A stretch of DNA of 64,000 bases from Cytobacillus praedii (GTDB lineage Bacteria; Bacillota; Bacilli; Bacillales; Cytobacillaceae): contig NZ_LMBX01000019.1 in the NCBI RefSeq assembly GCF_001439605.1, positions 25,526 to 89,525 of the forward strand, written 5' to 3'. Positions 8,834 through 16,889 of this stretch are shown here, piece by piece. Positions within the stretch are counted from its first letter, which is position 1. Each line of letters begins with the position of its first letter. The notes beneath the pieces were generated by a model. The model ran no database searches and was not told the DNA's origin. It worked only from the letters and a program-made list of their open reading frames with translations. A program made the position numbers and the translations under genes.

Positions 8834-9790
8834 ATGAAACTATGGATGTTGATTATTGCAACTATAGTCCTGTCATTTGTATCGCTATTTATAGGTGCGA
8901 TTGATATTAAGGTAAGTGACTTGCTCGATTGGCATTCGGATGAGACACAAATTTTCTTAATTAGTCGAGTACCTCGTTTAATGGCGATTATATTGGCGGG
9001 AGCAGGAATGAGTATTGCAGGTTTAATTATGCAGTCTTTAAGCCGAAATAAATTTGTATCGCCTACGACTGCTGGTACGTTAGATGCCGCAAAACTAGGT
9101 ATTTTAATCTCAATGCTGTTCTTAACAAATGTAACGTATACGCAGCAAATAATTTTCAGCTTCGTATTTGCTTTAGCAGGTACATTTGTTTTTATGCAAA
9201 TTTTAGATCGTATTAAATTTAAGGATGTCATTTTTGTTCCGTTAATTGGGATTATGTACGGAAATATTTTGTCATCTATTACAACGTTTTTTGCATACGA
9301 GGCAGATCTTCTCCAAAATATTTCTTCTTGGTTAATGGGGAGCTTCACATTAGTGATTGCTGGCCGTTATGAACTGTTGTATGTAAGTGTCCCGGCGGTT
9401 ATTTTAGCGTATATTTATGCGAATAAATTTACAGTCGCAGGTATGGGCGAAGATTTTGCAAAAAACTTAGGCCTAAGTTATAAACTTGTGCTGAATATAG
9501 GTCTTATCCTTGTAGCGATTATTTCTACAACTGTCGTCCTAACTGTCGGAGTGATTCCGTTTTTAGGTTTAATTGTACCTAATATCGTCTCTCTTTATTT
9601 AGGTGATAATTTACGCAAAACGATTCCGCATACAGCAGTATTAGGTATTGTATTTCTATTAATATGTGACATTATAGGACGCATTGTTATTCACCCTTAT
9701 GAGATCCCGGTTAATGTGACTGTGGCAGTAATCGGTAGTGCGATCTTCTTAATTATGTTATTTAGGGGGAGAGCATATGCGAAAAAATAG
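8834..9790 (+). CDS. yclN: Iron-siderophore ABC transporter permease YclN
   Basis: FecCD/BtuC-family permease, 318 residues with about nine hydrophobic segments. Family landmarks are RVPRLMAIILAGAGMSIAGLIMQ near the N terminus (split here as RVPRLMA ... AGLIMQ) and GVIPFLGLIVPNIV before the last segments. With yclO it forms the heterodimeric channel. The order permease-permease-ATPase, followed by a separately promoted binding protein, is that of the B. subtilis petrobactin importer yclNOPQ. Fur-like sites lie upstream. The third-position composition (many TTA, ATT, GTA codons) looks somewhat more AT-rich than the neighbouring dpp/ykf genes. Confidence 0.88.
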   Translation: MKLWMLIIATIVLSFVSLFIGAIDIKVSDLLDWHSDETQIFLISRVPRLMAIILAGAGMSIAGLIMQSLSRNKFVSPTTAGTLDAAKLGILISMLFLTNVTYTQQIIFSFVFALAGTFVFMQILDRIKFKDVIFVPLIGIMYGNILSSITTFFAYEADLLQNISSWLMGSFTLVIAGRYELLYVSVPAVILAYIYANKFTVAGMGEDFAKNLGLSYKLVLNIGLILVAIISTTVVLTVGVIPFLGLIVPNIVSLYLGDNLRKTIPHTAVLGIVFLLICDIIGRIVIHPYEIPVNVTVAVIGSAIFLIMLFRGRAYAKK

Positions 9791-10733
9791 TACAAAGCTG
9801 ATTTTTTTAGCTGTGTTAGCAATTATTTGTATTTTATTATACGGATTTTATGATATAAAAGGCGGTTTTGATTACGCCTTTCCAAGGCGGATGATTCGTG
9901 TTACTGCAATGGTAGTAACAGCGATTGCGATCGCGTATTCGACGGTCGTGTTCCAAACTATTACACATAACCGTATCTTAACACCTTCTATGATGGGCCT
10001 TGACTCGATGTATGAAGTTGTACAAACGCTAATTTATTTCTTTGCAGGCTCTATGTCGGTATGGGTGTTAAATAAATATTTGAATTTTGGTGCAGCAATT
10101 TTCGCAATGGTTTTATTTGCACTTATTTTATATCGTTTCCTTTTCCGGGCGGATAAGCATCCTATTTATTTGCTTCTATTAATTGGGATGATTATAGGAA
10201 CGCTCTTAGGAAGTTTAGTAACATTTTTACAAGTATTGATTGATCCGGTTGAATATTTAAGTCTGCAAAATCGCCTATTTGCGACCTTCTCAAACGTAAA
10301 GGCTGACTTATTATATATTTCAATTGGTATTTTACTGATAGCATTTATTTACGGTTATCGCATTATGGGTAAGCTGGATGTGATGTCACTCGGCCGAGAA
10401 AATGCGATGAACCTTGGTGTTAACTATGACCGGATGGTAATGAAAATATTAATTTTATCATCTGTATTAATTGCGACATCAACTGCTTTAGTTGGTCCGA
10501 TTACGTTCTTTGGCTTAATCGTGGCGAATCTATCTTATCAATATTTAGTTACTTATAAGCACTCTATATTGATTTTGGGTGCAAGCTTAATTGCAATCAT
10601 TGCATTAGTAGGCGGTCAGTTCCTTGTTGAACATATATTTGAATTACGTACAACGTTAAGTGTGATTATTAACTTTGTCGGTGGTATTTACTTCATTTAC
10701 TTATTATTAAAGGAAAGTAGGGCAGCAGGATGA
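9777..10733 (+). CDS. yclO: Iron-siderophore ABC transporter permease YclO
   Basis: Second FecCD-type permease, 318 residues. It overlaps yclN by 14 nt, with the site GGGGGAG inside the yclN end. FPRRMIRV and NRILTPSMMGLDSMYEV correspond to the conserved N-terminal region, and GPITFFGLIVANLSYQ to the conserved loop before the C-terminal helices. Partner of YclN. The substrate, petrobactin or a related catecholate siderophore, is assigned by homology to YclO and by gene order. Confidence 0.88.
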   Translation: MRKNSTKLIFLAVLAIICILLYGFYDIKGGFDYAFPRRMIRVTAMVVTAIAIAYSTVVFQTITHNRILTPSMMGLDSMYEVVQTLIYFFAGSMSVWVLNKYLNFGAAIFAMVLFALILYRFLFRADKHPIYLLLLIGMIIGTLLGSLVTFLQVLIDPVEYLSLQNRLFATFSNVKADLLYISIGILLIAFIYGYRIMGKLDVMSLGRENAMNLGVNYDRMVMKILILSSVLIATSTALVGPITFFGLIVANLSYQYLVTYKHSILILGASLIAIIALVGGQFLVEHIFELRTTLSVIINFVGGIYFIYLLLKESRAAG

Positions 10734-11497
10734 TTGAAATCAAGGGTTTAACGAAACGATTTGGCAAAAAGCCTGTTGTAGAGGACGTATCTGTCACAAT
10801 TGAACCGGGTACGATCACATCGTTTATCGGACCGAATGGGGCAGGTAAATCTACACTTCTTTCAATGGTGAGCCGATTATTAGAAGCAGATACAGGGGAA
10901 GTATTACTGGACCAAGGGAATGTGAAAAAGTGGAAATCATCTGAATTTGCGAAGAGAGTTTCAATTTTGAAGCAATCAAATTACTTGAATGTACGATTAA
11001 CGGTGCGTGAGCTTATTGCTTTTGGCCGTTATCCTTATTCGAAAGGCCGTCTGACAGCAGAGGATGAAAAATTCGTTGATCAAGCGCTAGTATATATGAA
11101 CTTAACAGAGATGCAAGATAAATTATTAGATGAATTATCTGGCGGTCAGAAACAGCGTGCGTTTATTGCGATGGTTATTGCGCAAGATACAGATTATGTA
11201 TTACTTGATGAGCCTTTAAATAATTTAGACATGAAGCATTCTGTTCAAATTATGAAGATTTTACGCAAGCTTGTAGATGAACTTGGTAAAACAGTAGTCA
11301 TTGTATTACATGATATTAACTTTGCTTCTGTTTATTCAGATCGTATTGTCGCGTTGAAGGATGGTAAGCTAGTCAAAAACGGGCCAACACATGAGATTAT
11401 TAATTCAGATGCATTGCGCGAAATTTACGATATGGATATTCCTATTCAAGAACAAAATGGATGCCGCATTTGTGTTTATTTTAATTCACATGCGTAA
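10730..11497 (+). CDS. yclP: Iron-siderophore ABC transporter ATP-binding protein YclP
   Basis: Cytoplasmic ATPase, 255 residues. Walker A GPNGAGKST (about residues 34-42), Q-loop ILKQSNYL, signature LSGGQKQRAF, Walker B YVLLDEPLNNLD and switch histidine VLHDIN are all intact. It overlaps yclO by 4 nt (ATGA). A terminator follows, separating it from yclQ. Confidence 0.92.
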   Translation: MIEIKGLTKRFGKKPVVEDVSVTIEPGTITSFIGPNGAGKSTLLSMVSRLLEADTGEVLLDQGNVKKWKSSEFAKRVSILKQSNYLNVRLTVRELIAFGRYPYSKGRLTAEDEKFVDQALVYMNLTEMQDKLLDELSGGQKQRAFIAMVIAQDTDYVLLDEPLNNLDMKHSVQIMKILRKLVDELGKTVVIVLHDINFASVYSDRIVALKDGKLVKNGPTHEIINSDALREIYDMDIPIQEQNGCRICVYFNSHA

Positions 11498-11532
11498 ACC
11501 CATCATATAATTATAAAATTATAAAGTTCATG

Positions 11533-11580
11533 CCTAGAGGAAAGGTTACTAGATTAATTGTTTTCTCTAGGTGTTTTTTT
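11533..11580 (+). terminator. Terminator after yclP
   Basis: An 11-bp stem (CCTAGAGGAAA / TTTTCTCTAGG, one G-U pair) with a 17-nt loop is followed by a T run. It ends the yclNOP transcript before the separate yclQ promoter. Confidence 0.8.
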
Positions 11581-11655
11581 GGAAAAATATCTTTAGTAAA
11601 TAAAAAGCTATATTTATCATTATAAAAATTTTCCAAAAAAGTTTATAGAATGGTA

Positions 11656-11684
11656 TTGACGAGAGTGTGTAAAGACCCTATAAT
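11656..11684 (+). promoter_or_regulatory. Sigma-A promoter of yclQ
   Basis: TTGACG (11656-11661), exactly 17 nt, TATAAT (11679-11684). It lies about 75 nt before yclQ and is overlapped on its downstream side by Fur-like boxes. Confidence 0.85.
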
Positions 11685-11723
11685 GAGAATTGTTATCAGT
11701 GATAATGATAATCATTAATGATA
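11684..11723 (+). promoter_or_regulatory. Tandem Fur boxes before yclQ
   Basis: TGAGAATTGTTATCA (11684-11698) and TGATAATGATAATCA (11700-11714) each resemble the 7-1-7 Fur box. A third half site, ATTAATGATAA, continues to about 11723. They begin at the last base of the -10 box, so bound Fur would cover the transcription start and block initiation. Inference, from the established Bacillus Fur consensus. Confidence 0.82.
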
Positions 11724-11757
11724 AGAAAGTGTTAATACATAAAAGGGGAGAACGAAT

Positions 11758-12801
11758 ATGAAAAAATGGAAGTTTGCTAGTGCACTATTAGCTTTGTCTC
11801 TAATGCTTACAGCTTGCGGCAATAAAGAAGAAGCTTCAAAAGAAGAGACGAAGGATACTGCTCAAGCTGAAGATCAAGCGAAAGAAAATAATTCAGCAGC
11901 GGAGGAGCAAGGTGCTGCTTACCCAATGACTATTTCTCCAACAGTTGCCTCAGTTGAGGGCAGAGATAGCAGTGAAAAGTATACCTTTGAAGATGTTACA
12001 TTCGAGAAGATGCCAGAAAAAATCGCAGTATTTGACTTTGGCTTCTTAGATACATTAGATGCACTTGGTGTTGAAGGAATTGCAGGGGTTGCTAAAGACT
12101 CTGCTTTACCAGCTCAATTGGAATCATATTCTGATGATAAGTATGTAAGCATTGGTACTTTAAAGGAACCACTATTTGAAGACTTAGCTGAACTTGACCC
12201 GGATGTAATTTTTATTTCTGGCCGTCAATCTGTATTCTATGAAGAATTAAAAGAAATTGCTCCTGTAGTATATGTTGGTACATCTGAAGAAGATTATTGG
12301 AACACCTTTTTAACTTCAGTAGATATGGCAGCTAAAATGTTCGGTAAAGAAAAAGAAGCTGAAGAATACTTAGGTAAATTTGATTCAGCATTAGAAGAAA
12401 TCAAAGCATTAGGTGGCAACTATGAAACTTCATTAGTTACGATGTACAATGAAGGGAAATTATCTGGTTTCTCAACAAATTCTCGTTTTGGCTACATTTA
12501 TGATATTTATGGCTTCAAACCTGTAACAGAAGATATCGCATCTTCTTCTCACGGTTCTAACTTCGGTTTTGAAGCAATCTTAGAATTTAATCCACAAGTA
12601 TTATTCGTAATCGATCGTACTGCGGCAGTAGGTGGAGAATCTAACATCAAGGCTGATATGGAAAATGAAATCGTTAAGAAAACAGATGCTTACAAAAACA
12701 ATCGAATCGTATACTTAGATGGTCCACTTTGGTACTTAAGTGGAGGCGGTTTACAATCTGAACTTGCAAAAATCGAAGAAGTTATAGCAGAATTAAAATA
12801 G
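11758..12801 (+). CDS. yclQ: Siderophore-binding lipoprotein YclQ
   Basis: Substrate-binding lipoprotein of the siderophore importer (periplasmic-binding-protein family 2, TroA-like). The signal peptide has lipobox LTAC (Cys at about residue 20), then an acidic Ala/Glu/Lys-rich linker to residue about 60, and the two-lobed binding domain. Length is 347. The segment KIAVFDFGFLDTLDALGVEGIAGV and the YEELKEIAPVVYVG region are typical of YclQ-like petrobactin receptors. AAAGGGGAG lies before the ATG. It has its own Fur-controlled promoter, which would allow more receptor than permease to be made. Confidence 0.9.
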   Translation: MKKWKFASALLALSLMLTACGNKEEASKEETKDTAQAEDQAKENNSAAEEQGAAYPMTISPTVASVEGRDSSEKYTFEDVTFEKMPEKIAVFDFGFLDTLDALGVEGIAGVAKDSALPAQLESYSDDKYVSIGTLKEPLFEDLAELDPDVIFISGRQSVFYEELKEIAPVVYVGTSEEDYWNTFLTSVDMAAKMFGKEKEAEEYLGKFDSALEEIKALGGNYETSLVTMYNEGKLSGFSTNSRFGYIYDIYGFKPVTEDIASSSHGSNFGFEAILEFNPQVLFVIDRTAAVGGESNIKADMENEIVKKTDAYKNNRIVYLDGPLWYLSGGGLQSELAKIEEVIAELK

Positions 12802-12809
12802 GTAATAAG

Positions 12810-12842
12810 AAGACCTGACTTGTATGGAGTCAGGTCTTTTTT
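12810..12842 (+). terminator. Terminator after yclQ
   Basis: A perfect 11-bp stem (AAGACCTGACT / AGTCAGGTCTT) with a 7-nt loop is followed by a T run. Confidence 0.92.
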
Positions 12843-12872
12843 ATTTTGAGATAAGAAAGTAAACCTTGAAGC

Positions 12873-13091
12873 TAGAGAATTGTCTAGCGCAACTGCCCTA
12901 TCGCCTAGCAAACTTCAGGTCTCCTCCGCAACGAGTGCGTCAACATCGGTTCGCTACCGCAAACTATGATTAAAGGGCAAGGCGTTTCTACAGCTTATGA
13001 CCCTAGAGAAGCTAGGGGCGGCAGCTGGAGCTGGATTAGGAAGCCCTTCCGTGTTTGTACGGCGATGATCAAGGCGCTTGCGCTTTTCTAA
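12873..13091 (+). repeat. Intergenic repeat family A, copy 1 (long variant)
   Basis: It begins with AGAGAATTGTCTAGC and ends with CAAGGCGCTTGCGCTTTTCTA, as other family A copies do, but about 80 bp of unrelated sequence replaces the middle (about 12969-13046). That insert contains its own inverted repeat, CCCTAG...CTAGGGG. It fills the gap between yclQ and the converging PPOX gene, whose stop codon lies immediately beyond. Confidence 0.8.
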
Positions 13092-13092
13092 T

Positions 13093-13719
13093 TTAATATA
13101 GTCGCTTGGTATAGCTTTCTTCTAGCGCTGCTTTTATCGTTTCGCTGTTAATATCAGGCATATTGATATGATCAGCAAGGATTTTCGGCGGATAGGGAAG
13201 ATCGGACTTTTGCGGCCAAGAATCTGGCTGCCATAGTTTTGAGCGTTTAAATGCTTTTGCACAATGAATGTAGCATTCTTCCACTTGTACAGCGATGCCA
13301 AGTAAGGGCGTTTTTCCATGAGAAGTCATTTCTTCAAGGATATCGGTATCCCTTATAATCTTTGCCGTCCCATTGATTCTTAACGTTTCCTCTAATCCTG
13401 GAATAACAAAAAGGATGCCAATATATGGATTAGATAGGATGTTTCTTAATGAATCCATTCGTTTATTTCCAGGTCTTTCTGGAATGATGAAGGTGTGATC
13501 ATCGATGAAATGTACAAAACCGGCATCATCTCCACGCGGGGATGTATCGCAATGTCCTGAAGAATCTGATGTAGAAATGAACACGATAGGAGCCTTAGAA
13601 ATAAACTCCTTACAATGATCATCTAAATGGTAAATCGTTTTATTTGCTGCTGTCTTACTAGGGGTGCCTAATAATGAGCGAAGTTCATCCTCACAAGTAA
13701 CAGTTTGTTTAAAATGCAT
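13093..13719 (-). CDS. Pyridoxamine 5'-phosphate oxidase-fold family protein
   Basis: A 208-residue protein of the FMN-binding split-barrel (PPOX) family, in the subgroup with the motif TSDSSGHCDTSPRGDDAGFVHFIDDHTFIIPERPGNKR (seen in pieces at residues about 58-95). SPRGD and PERPGNKR are the family's likely flavin-phosphate contacts. The substrate is unknown; related proteins are usually annotated only as PPOX-family. The start ATG has AGGAGAAAT upstream on the minus strand. It stands alone, downstream of dps on the same strand but beyond the dps terminator. Confidence 0.85.
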   Translation of the reverse strand: MHFKQTVTCEDELRSLLGTPSKTAANKTIYHLDDHCKEFISKAPIVFISTSDSSGHCDTSPRGDDAGFVHFIDDHTFIIPERPGNKRMDSLRNILSNPYIGILFVIPGLEETLRINGTAKIIRDTDILEEMTSHGKTPLLGIAVQVEECYIHCAKAFKRSKLWQPDSWPQKSDLPYPPKILADHINMPDINSETIKAALEESYTKRLY

Positions 13720-13814
13720 AAGTTATTTCTCCTTTCATATTAATTTAATAATCTATATTCTTTAATTCTAACTATATGTTTCTAAGATGCTAATTCCTTT
13801 CTACCTTAACATAA

Positions 13815-13848
13815 GAAAAAGTCAGTGACAAAATTCACTGACTTTTTC
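13815..13848 (-). terminator. Terminator after dps
   Basis: A perfect 14-bp stem (GAAAAAGTCAGTGA / TCACTGACTTTTTC) with a 6-nt loop lies just past the dps stop codon on the minus strand. Confidence 0.9.
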
Positions 13849-13859
13849 TGCTATTTCTA

Positions 13860-14297
13860 TTATTCTCCTAAGTAGGCACTTAGCATCCAGATATGTGTAT
13901 CAAGCTTGACAAGCAAACCAACTGCGAGATCATTAATGACATCATTTTCATATTGTTCTGTAAGGCTGGCAAGTTCCTTTATTTCTGTTTTTAGATGTTT
14001 ATAGTCATCGATAAGGCTTGAAACCATTTCGTTTGCATTTGTTTCACCTTTTGTTTCTTCGATGGTTGCGATGTTAAGGTACTCTTTCATAGTGGCAGCT
14101 GGCTTGCCGCCGATTGCTAAAAGACGTTCAGCTACTTCATCTACAACACCTGCAGATTCGTTGTATAATTCCTCAAATTTCTCATGTAATGTAAAGAACT
14201 GCGGTCCTTTTACAAACCAGTGATAACGGTGGAGTTTTGTATATAGGACACTCCAGTTAGCAACTTGTACATTTAATGCTGAATATAATTTTTCCAT
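13860..14297 (-). CDS. dps: Dps-family ferritin-like DNA/iron-binding protein
   Basis: Mini-ferritin that oxidises and stores iron with peroxide, protecting DNA; the active form is a dodecamer in the cytoplasm. Length is 145, as in MrgA/Dps of Bacillus. The inter-subunit ferroxidase ligands are visible: His in HRYHWFVKGPQFF, then the Asp and Glu of VVDEVAERLLAIGGKP. GAGGAGGAATT precedes the ATG. A PerR box and a good promoter lie upstream, so induction by peroxide, as for B. subtilis mrgA, is expected. B. subtilis has two Dps proteins; which one this matches best cannot be settled by eye. Confidence 0.93.
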   Translation of the reverse strand: MEKLYSALNVQVANWSVLYTKLHRYHWFVKGPQFFTLHEKFEELYNESAGVVDEVAERLLAIGGKPAATMKEYLNIATIEETKGETNANEMVSSLIDDYKHLKTEIKELASLTEQYENDVINDLAVGLLVKLDTHIWMLSAYLGE

Positions 14298-14328
14298 TCT
14301 TAATTCCTCCTCTTATTATCTTAATTAC

Positions 14329-14356
14329 ATTATAACAGGTATAAAATTAAAATCAA
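14329..14356 (-). promoter_or_regulatory. Sigma-A promoter of dps
   Basis: On the minus strand, TTGATT (complement of 14351-14356) and TATAAT (complement of 14329-14334) are 16 nt apart. The dps start is about 32 nt past the -10. Confidence 0.75.
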
Positions 14357-14363
14357 TACTAAA

Positions 14364-14378
14364 TTATAATTATTATAA
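14364..14378 (-). promoter_or_regulatory. Perfect PerR box upstream of dps
   Basis: TTATAATTATTATAA is an exact match to the Bacillus PerR consensus TTATAATnATTATAA. It sits 7 nt upstream of the dps -35 element. A second, half-matched site (ATTATAA half intact) overlaps the -10 at 14321-14335. PerR repression relieved by peroxide is the expected control. Confidence 0.88.
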
Positions 14379-14484
14379 ATAAGTTATTTATACAAGTAAA
14401 ATCTTACTTCTCCATTCATATTAAAAGCATGTATGAGAAAAATAATTTACAATAGGAAGAAAATGCATCAAGTTAGGAGTATTT

Positions 14485-15357
14485 ATGGGAATTTTTTTAT
14501 TTTTTTTATTAGGGGGATGCATCAGTGTATTAGCAGGCTTTTTTGGTGTAGGAGGAGGATTCATTTTAACACCAATGCTTATGTTAATTGGCTTTTCTCC
14601 TCTTGAAGCAATTGCGACAAGCTTATTATTTACAATTGGTACTTCGCTTTCGAGCATCATAGCACATATTCGTATGAAAAGTATTCTTTGGAAAGAAGGG
14701 ATGATTTTAGGCATCAGTGGGATGGCAGCTACACAAATTGCCAAGCCGTTTGTCTTTTTTCTGGAATCGAAAGGATGGGATGAATTAGCCATTCCTATTT
14801 TTTATATTTTTCTTCTTGCCTATTTTGCATTAAAGATGCTAAAGCAAGGAAAAAGAAATCAAGCAAAAGTAAAGGTTCCTCCAGCTTCAACTTCCATTAT
14901 TAAAATGATCTTAATCGGTTTGTTTGCTGGTTTTATTTCAACAACACTTGGAGTGGGGGGAGGGTTCATCATCGTGCCCCTAACTATTACCTTTTTAGGG
15001 ATTGCCCCTAAAGAAGCAGTTAGCTCGAGTATGTTTGCTGTGTTGTTAATTGTTGTGTGGGGTTTTATGTCTTATGCTTTTACAATTTCTATTGATTATA
15101 AAATTGGCTTTGTATTAGTAGCAGGTGGTTTAATTGGTTCACAAATTGGTGTTAGGCTAATTAAATATTATGAAAACAGAGAAATAAGCTTATTGCTGGG
15201 TGCATTATATTTAGCAACATTAGTCAGTGTTGTAATGAAACTAGTGGATTTAAGCTATATCGGTCTTATACTTTTAGCGGTTTTTGCTGGAATCTTTTTT
15301 ATAAGATCGATGATAAAAGTAAGGGTCAAAAAAAGGTTTATGGCTGAAAATAAATGA
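14485..15357 (+). CDS. TauE/SafE family sulfite/anion exporter-like permease
   Basis: A polytopic membrane protein of 290 residues with about eight hydrophobic segments in two halves. Each half begins with a glycine-rich GVGGGF motif (AGFFGVGGGFILTPML near residue 20 and STTLGVGGGFIIVPLT near 155), the internal repeat that defines the TauE/SafE (formerly DUF81) family. The transported anion is unknown; sulfite, sulfonates or other small organic anions are reported in the family. TTAGGAG precedes the ATG. It is a single gene, converging with rodA onto a shared terminator. Confidence 0.88.
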   Translation: MGIFLFFLLGGCISVLAGFFGVGGGFILTPMLMLIGFSPLEAIATSLLFTIGTSLSSIIAHIRMKSILWKEGMILGISGMAATQIAKPFVFFLESKGWDELAIPIFYIFLLAYFALKMLKQGKRNQAKVKVPPASTSIIKMILIGLFAGFISTTLGVGGGFIIVPLTITFLGIAPKEAVSSSMFAVLLIVVWGFMSYAFTISIDYKIGFVLVAGGLIGSQIGVRLIKYYENREISLLLGALYLATLVSVVMKLVDLSYIGLILLAVFAGIFFIRSMIKVRVKKRFMAENK

Positions 15358-15360
15358 AAA

Positions 15361-15399
15361 ATCCAAAAGGAGAAGGGTGGGTCCCTTCTCCTTTTGGAT
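15361..15399. terminator. Bidirectional terminator between the TauE gene and rodA
   Basis: A perfect 17-bp stem (arms ATCCAAAAGGAGAAGGG and its complement) with a 5-nt loop. It touches the rodA stop codon at 15399 and can serve both converging genes. Confidence 0.88.
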
Positions 15400-16583
15400 T
15401 AACTTGTTTTTTTAGCAACATAGTTTGCATCGGATTCAAACATATAGTATTTTTGATGATACTTAATACTGAAGATTAGTCCCATGGCAAACATATTGCC
15501 CATTAAGGAGCTCCCACCATAGCTGATAAAAGGCAAAGGGATACCTGTGATCGGCAATACTTGTATAGTCATCCCGACATTTTGGAAAACATGGAAGGTA
15601 ATCATACTTATAATACCTACACAAATATACGTACTGAAGGGATCCTTCGTATCAAGAGCTGTTTTTGTTAAGTGATAAATAAGCAGGAAGTATAAACTAA
15701 TGACAATACTGCCCCCAATAAAGCCGTACTCTTCGCCAATTACACTAAAGATAAAGTCTGTATGGCTGTCAGGGATATAAACCTGTCTATCCCCAAATCC
15801 CTTTCCGGTTATAAGCCCGGAACCAATAGCGAGCAATGAATTATAGAGCTGCAGGCCTGCACCTTGTTTATGGCTTACTGGGTCAAGCCATGAGTAAATC
15901 CGAAAAAGTTGATAGGTATCAACATATTTTTCAAGAATTTTAGGGGCATAGATAACTAAATAAAGAATGACTCCAGCAAAAACTCCTCCTACTCCGAACA
16001 TCGGAACGATAATCTTCCAAGTGATGCCAGAAGCCATAATAATTCCGACTAATATTGAAATGATGACAAGTGCTGTACCTAAATCATCAACTATAATCAA
16101 CCCTAAAGGCACGAGTGTAACTATCCCAAGTTTGAGAAGAAGGAGAAAATCCGTTTTTACCGTTTTAGCTGTAAATTTTTCATGATGACTAACGACAACC
16201 TTGCTTAAAGCGATAATTAAAAAGACCTTAACAAATTCTGATGGCTGAATTTGCCCTAACGGAGTGACATACCATAGGGATGCCCCCTTTTTCTCTGGAA
16301 CAATGCTATCTGGGAGGACAAATAGCCCAATAAGGAGTAAAATTCCTAACCCATAAAACACCCAAGACAGTTTTTTAATTTGTTCACTGTCAAAATACAT
16401 GACAACAGCCACTATAAAAATACCTACAGCATAGTTTTTGATTTGTCCAAGTACAAAGTTTCCTTCATATTGACCTGATGCTTGGCCGCTGTAGATAGCA
16501 ACACAGCTAATAAGAAAAAATAAAAATAATAGCAGACATAGTGTCCAATCAAATCGTTCCGCAACTTTTTTTGGCTTATTCAT
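15399..16583 (-). CDS. rodA: FtsW/RodA/SpoVE-family peptidoglycan glycosyltransferase
   Basis: SEDS-family membrane protein that polymerises lipid II into glycan strands, acting with a class B PBP. It has 394 residues, about ten membrane segments, the GQIQPSEFVK motif (around residue 115), and the C-terminal GITGIPLPFISYGGSS-type signature (here as TGIPLPFISYGGSS). The length and the short hydrophilic N terminus match RodA better than FtsW or SpoVE, but a second RodA-like paralogue cannot be excluded, since it is not next to mreBCD or a PBP gene. The region upstream holds a family A repeat. Confidence 0.82.
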   Translation of the reverse strand: MNKPKKVAERFDWTLCLLLFLFFLISCVAIYSGQASGQYEGNFVLGQIKNYAVGIFIVAVVMYFDSEQIKKLSWVFYGLGILLLIGLFVLPDSIVPEKKGASLWYVTPLGQIQPSEFVKVFLIIALSKVVVSHHEKFTAKTVKTDFLLLLKLGIVTLVPLGLIIVDDLGTALVIISILVGIIMASGITWKIIVPMFGVGGVFAGVILYLVIYAPKILEKYVDTYQLFRIYSWLDPVSHKQGAGLQLYNSLLAIGSGLITGKGFGDRQVYIPDSHTDFIFSVIGEEYGFIGGSIVISLYFLLIYHLTKTALDTKDPFSTYICVGIISMITFHVFQNVGMTIQVLPITGIPLPFISYGGSSLMGNMFAMGLIFSIKYHQKYYMFESDANYVAKKTS

Positions 16584-16618
16584 TTACCATGCACCTATTT
16601 CCGTTCAATTCCTTTGCT

Positions 16619-16779
16619 CGAGAATTGTCTAGCTCCAGTGCCTATCGCCTATCAAACTTCAGTTCCCCTCCCTGCGATAAGTCAAGCACGAATGCGCTAT
16701 CGCTCTTCGTGTTTCCTATATCTTAGTCACGGCCCTTCCAGTTTGTTCGGCGATGATCAAGGCACTTCTGCTTTTCTTA
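16619..16779 (+). repeat. Intergenic repeat family A, copy 2
   Basis: It runs from CGAGAATTGTCTAGCTCC to GGCACTTCTGCTTTTCTTA and shares the internal blocks CTATCAAACTTCAG, CGATAAGTCAA, CGTGTTTCCT, CACGGCCCTTCCAGTTTG and CGGCGATGATCAAGG with the other copies. The terminal GGCGC/GCGCC pairing is weakened here (GTGCC/GGCAC, still complementary). It separates rodA from mgtE, both on the minus strand. Confidence 0.85.
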
Positions 16780-16889
16780 TCATCGTAACAAAGAAAAAAT
16801 AGCCTTTCAATGTATTTCGGTTTCCTTTTCAGTAAAATTAATCTCATAATATAAGACGTAAAAAGGAGGGAGATGGTTTCCTAAATTAA

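Noticed and set aside
8785..9348. 187-residue antisense frame over yclN
   Set aside because: Shadow of yclN; its upstream has no site and the sequence resembles no family.
13093..14297. PPOX and dps genes as one operon
   Set aside because: A strong terminator at 13815-13848 lies between them.
16541..16802. Two plus-strand frames upstream of rodA
   Set aside because: Translation of family A repeat copy 2.
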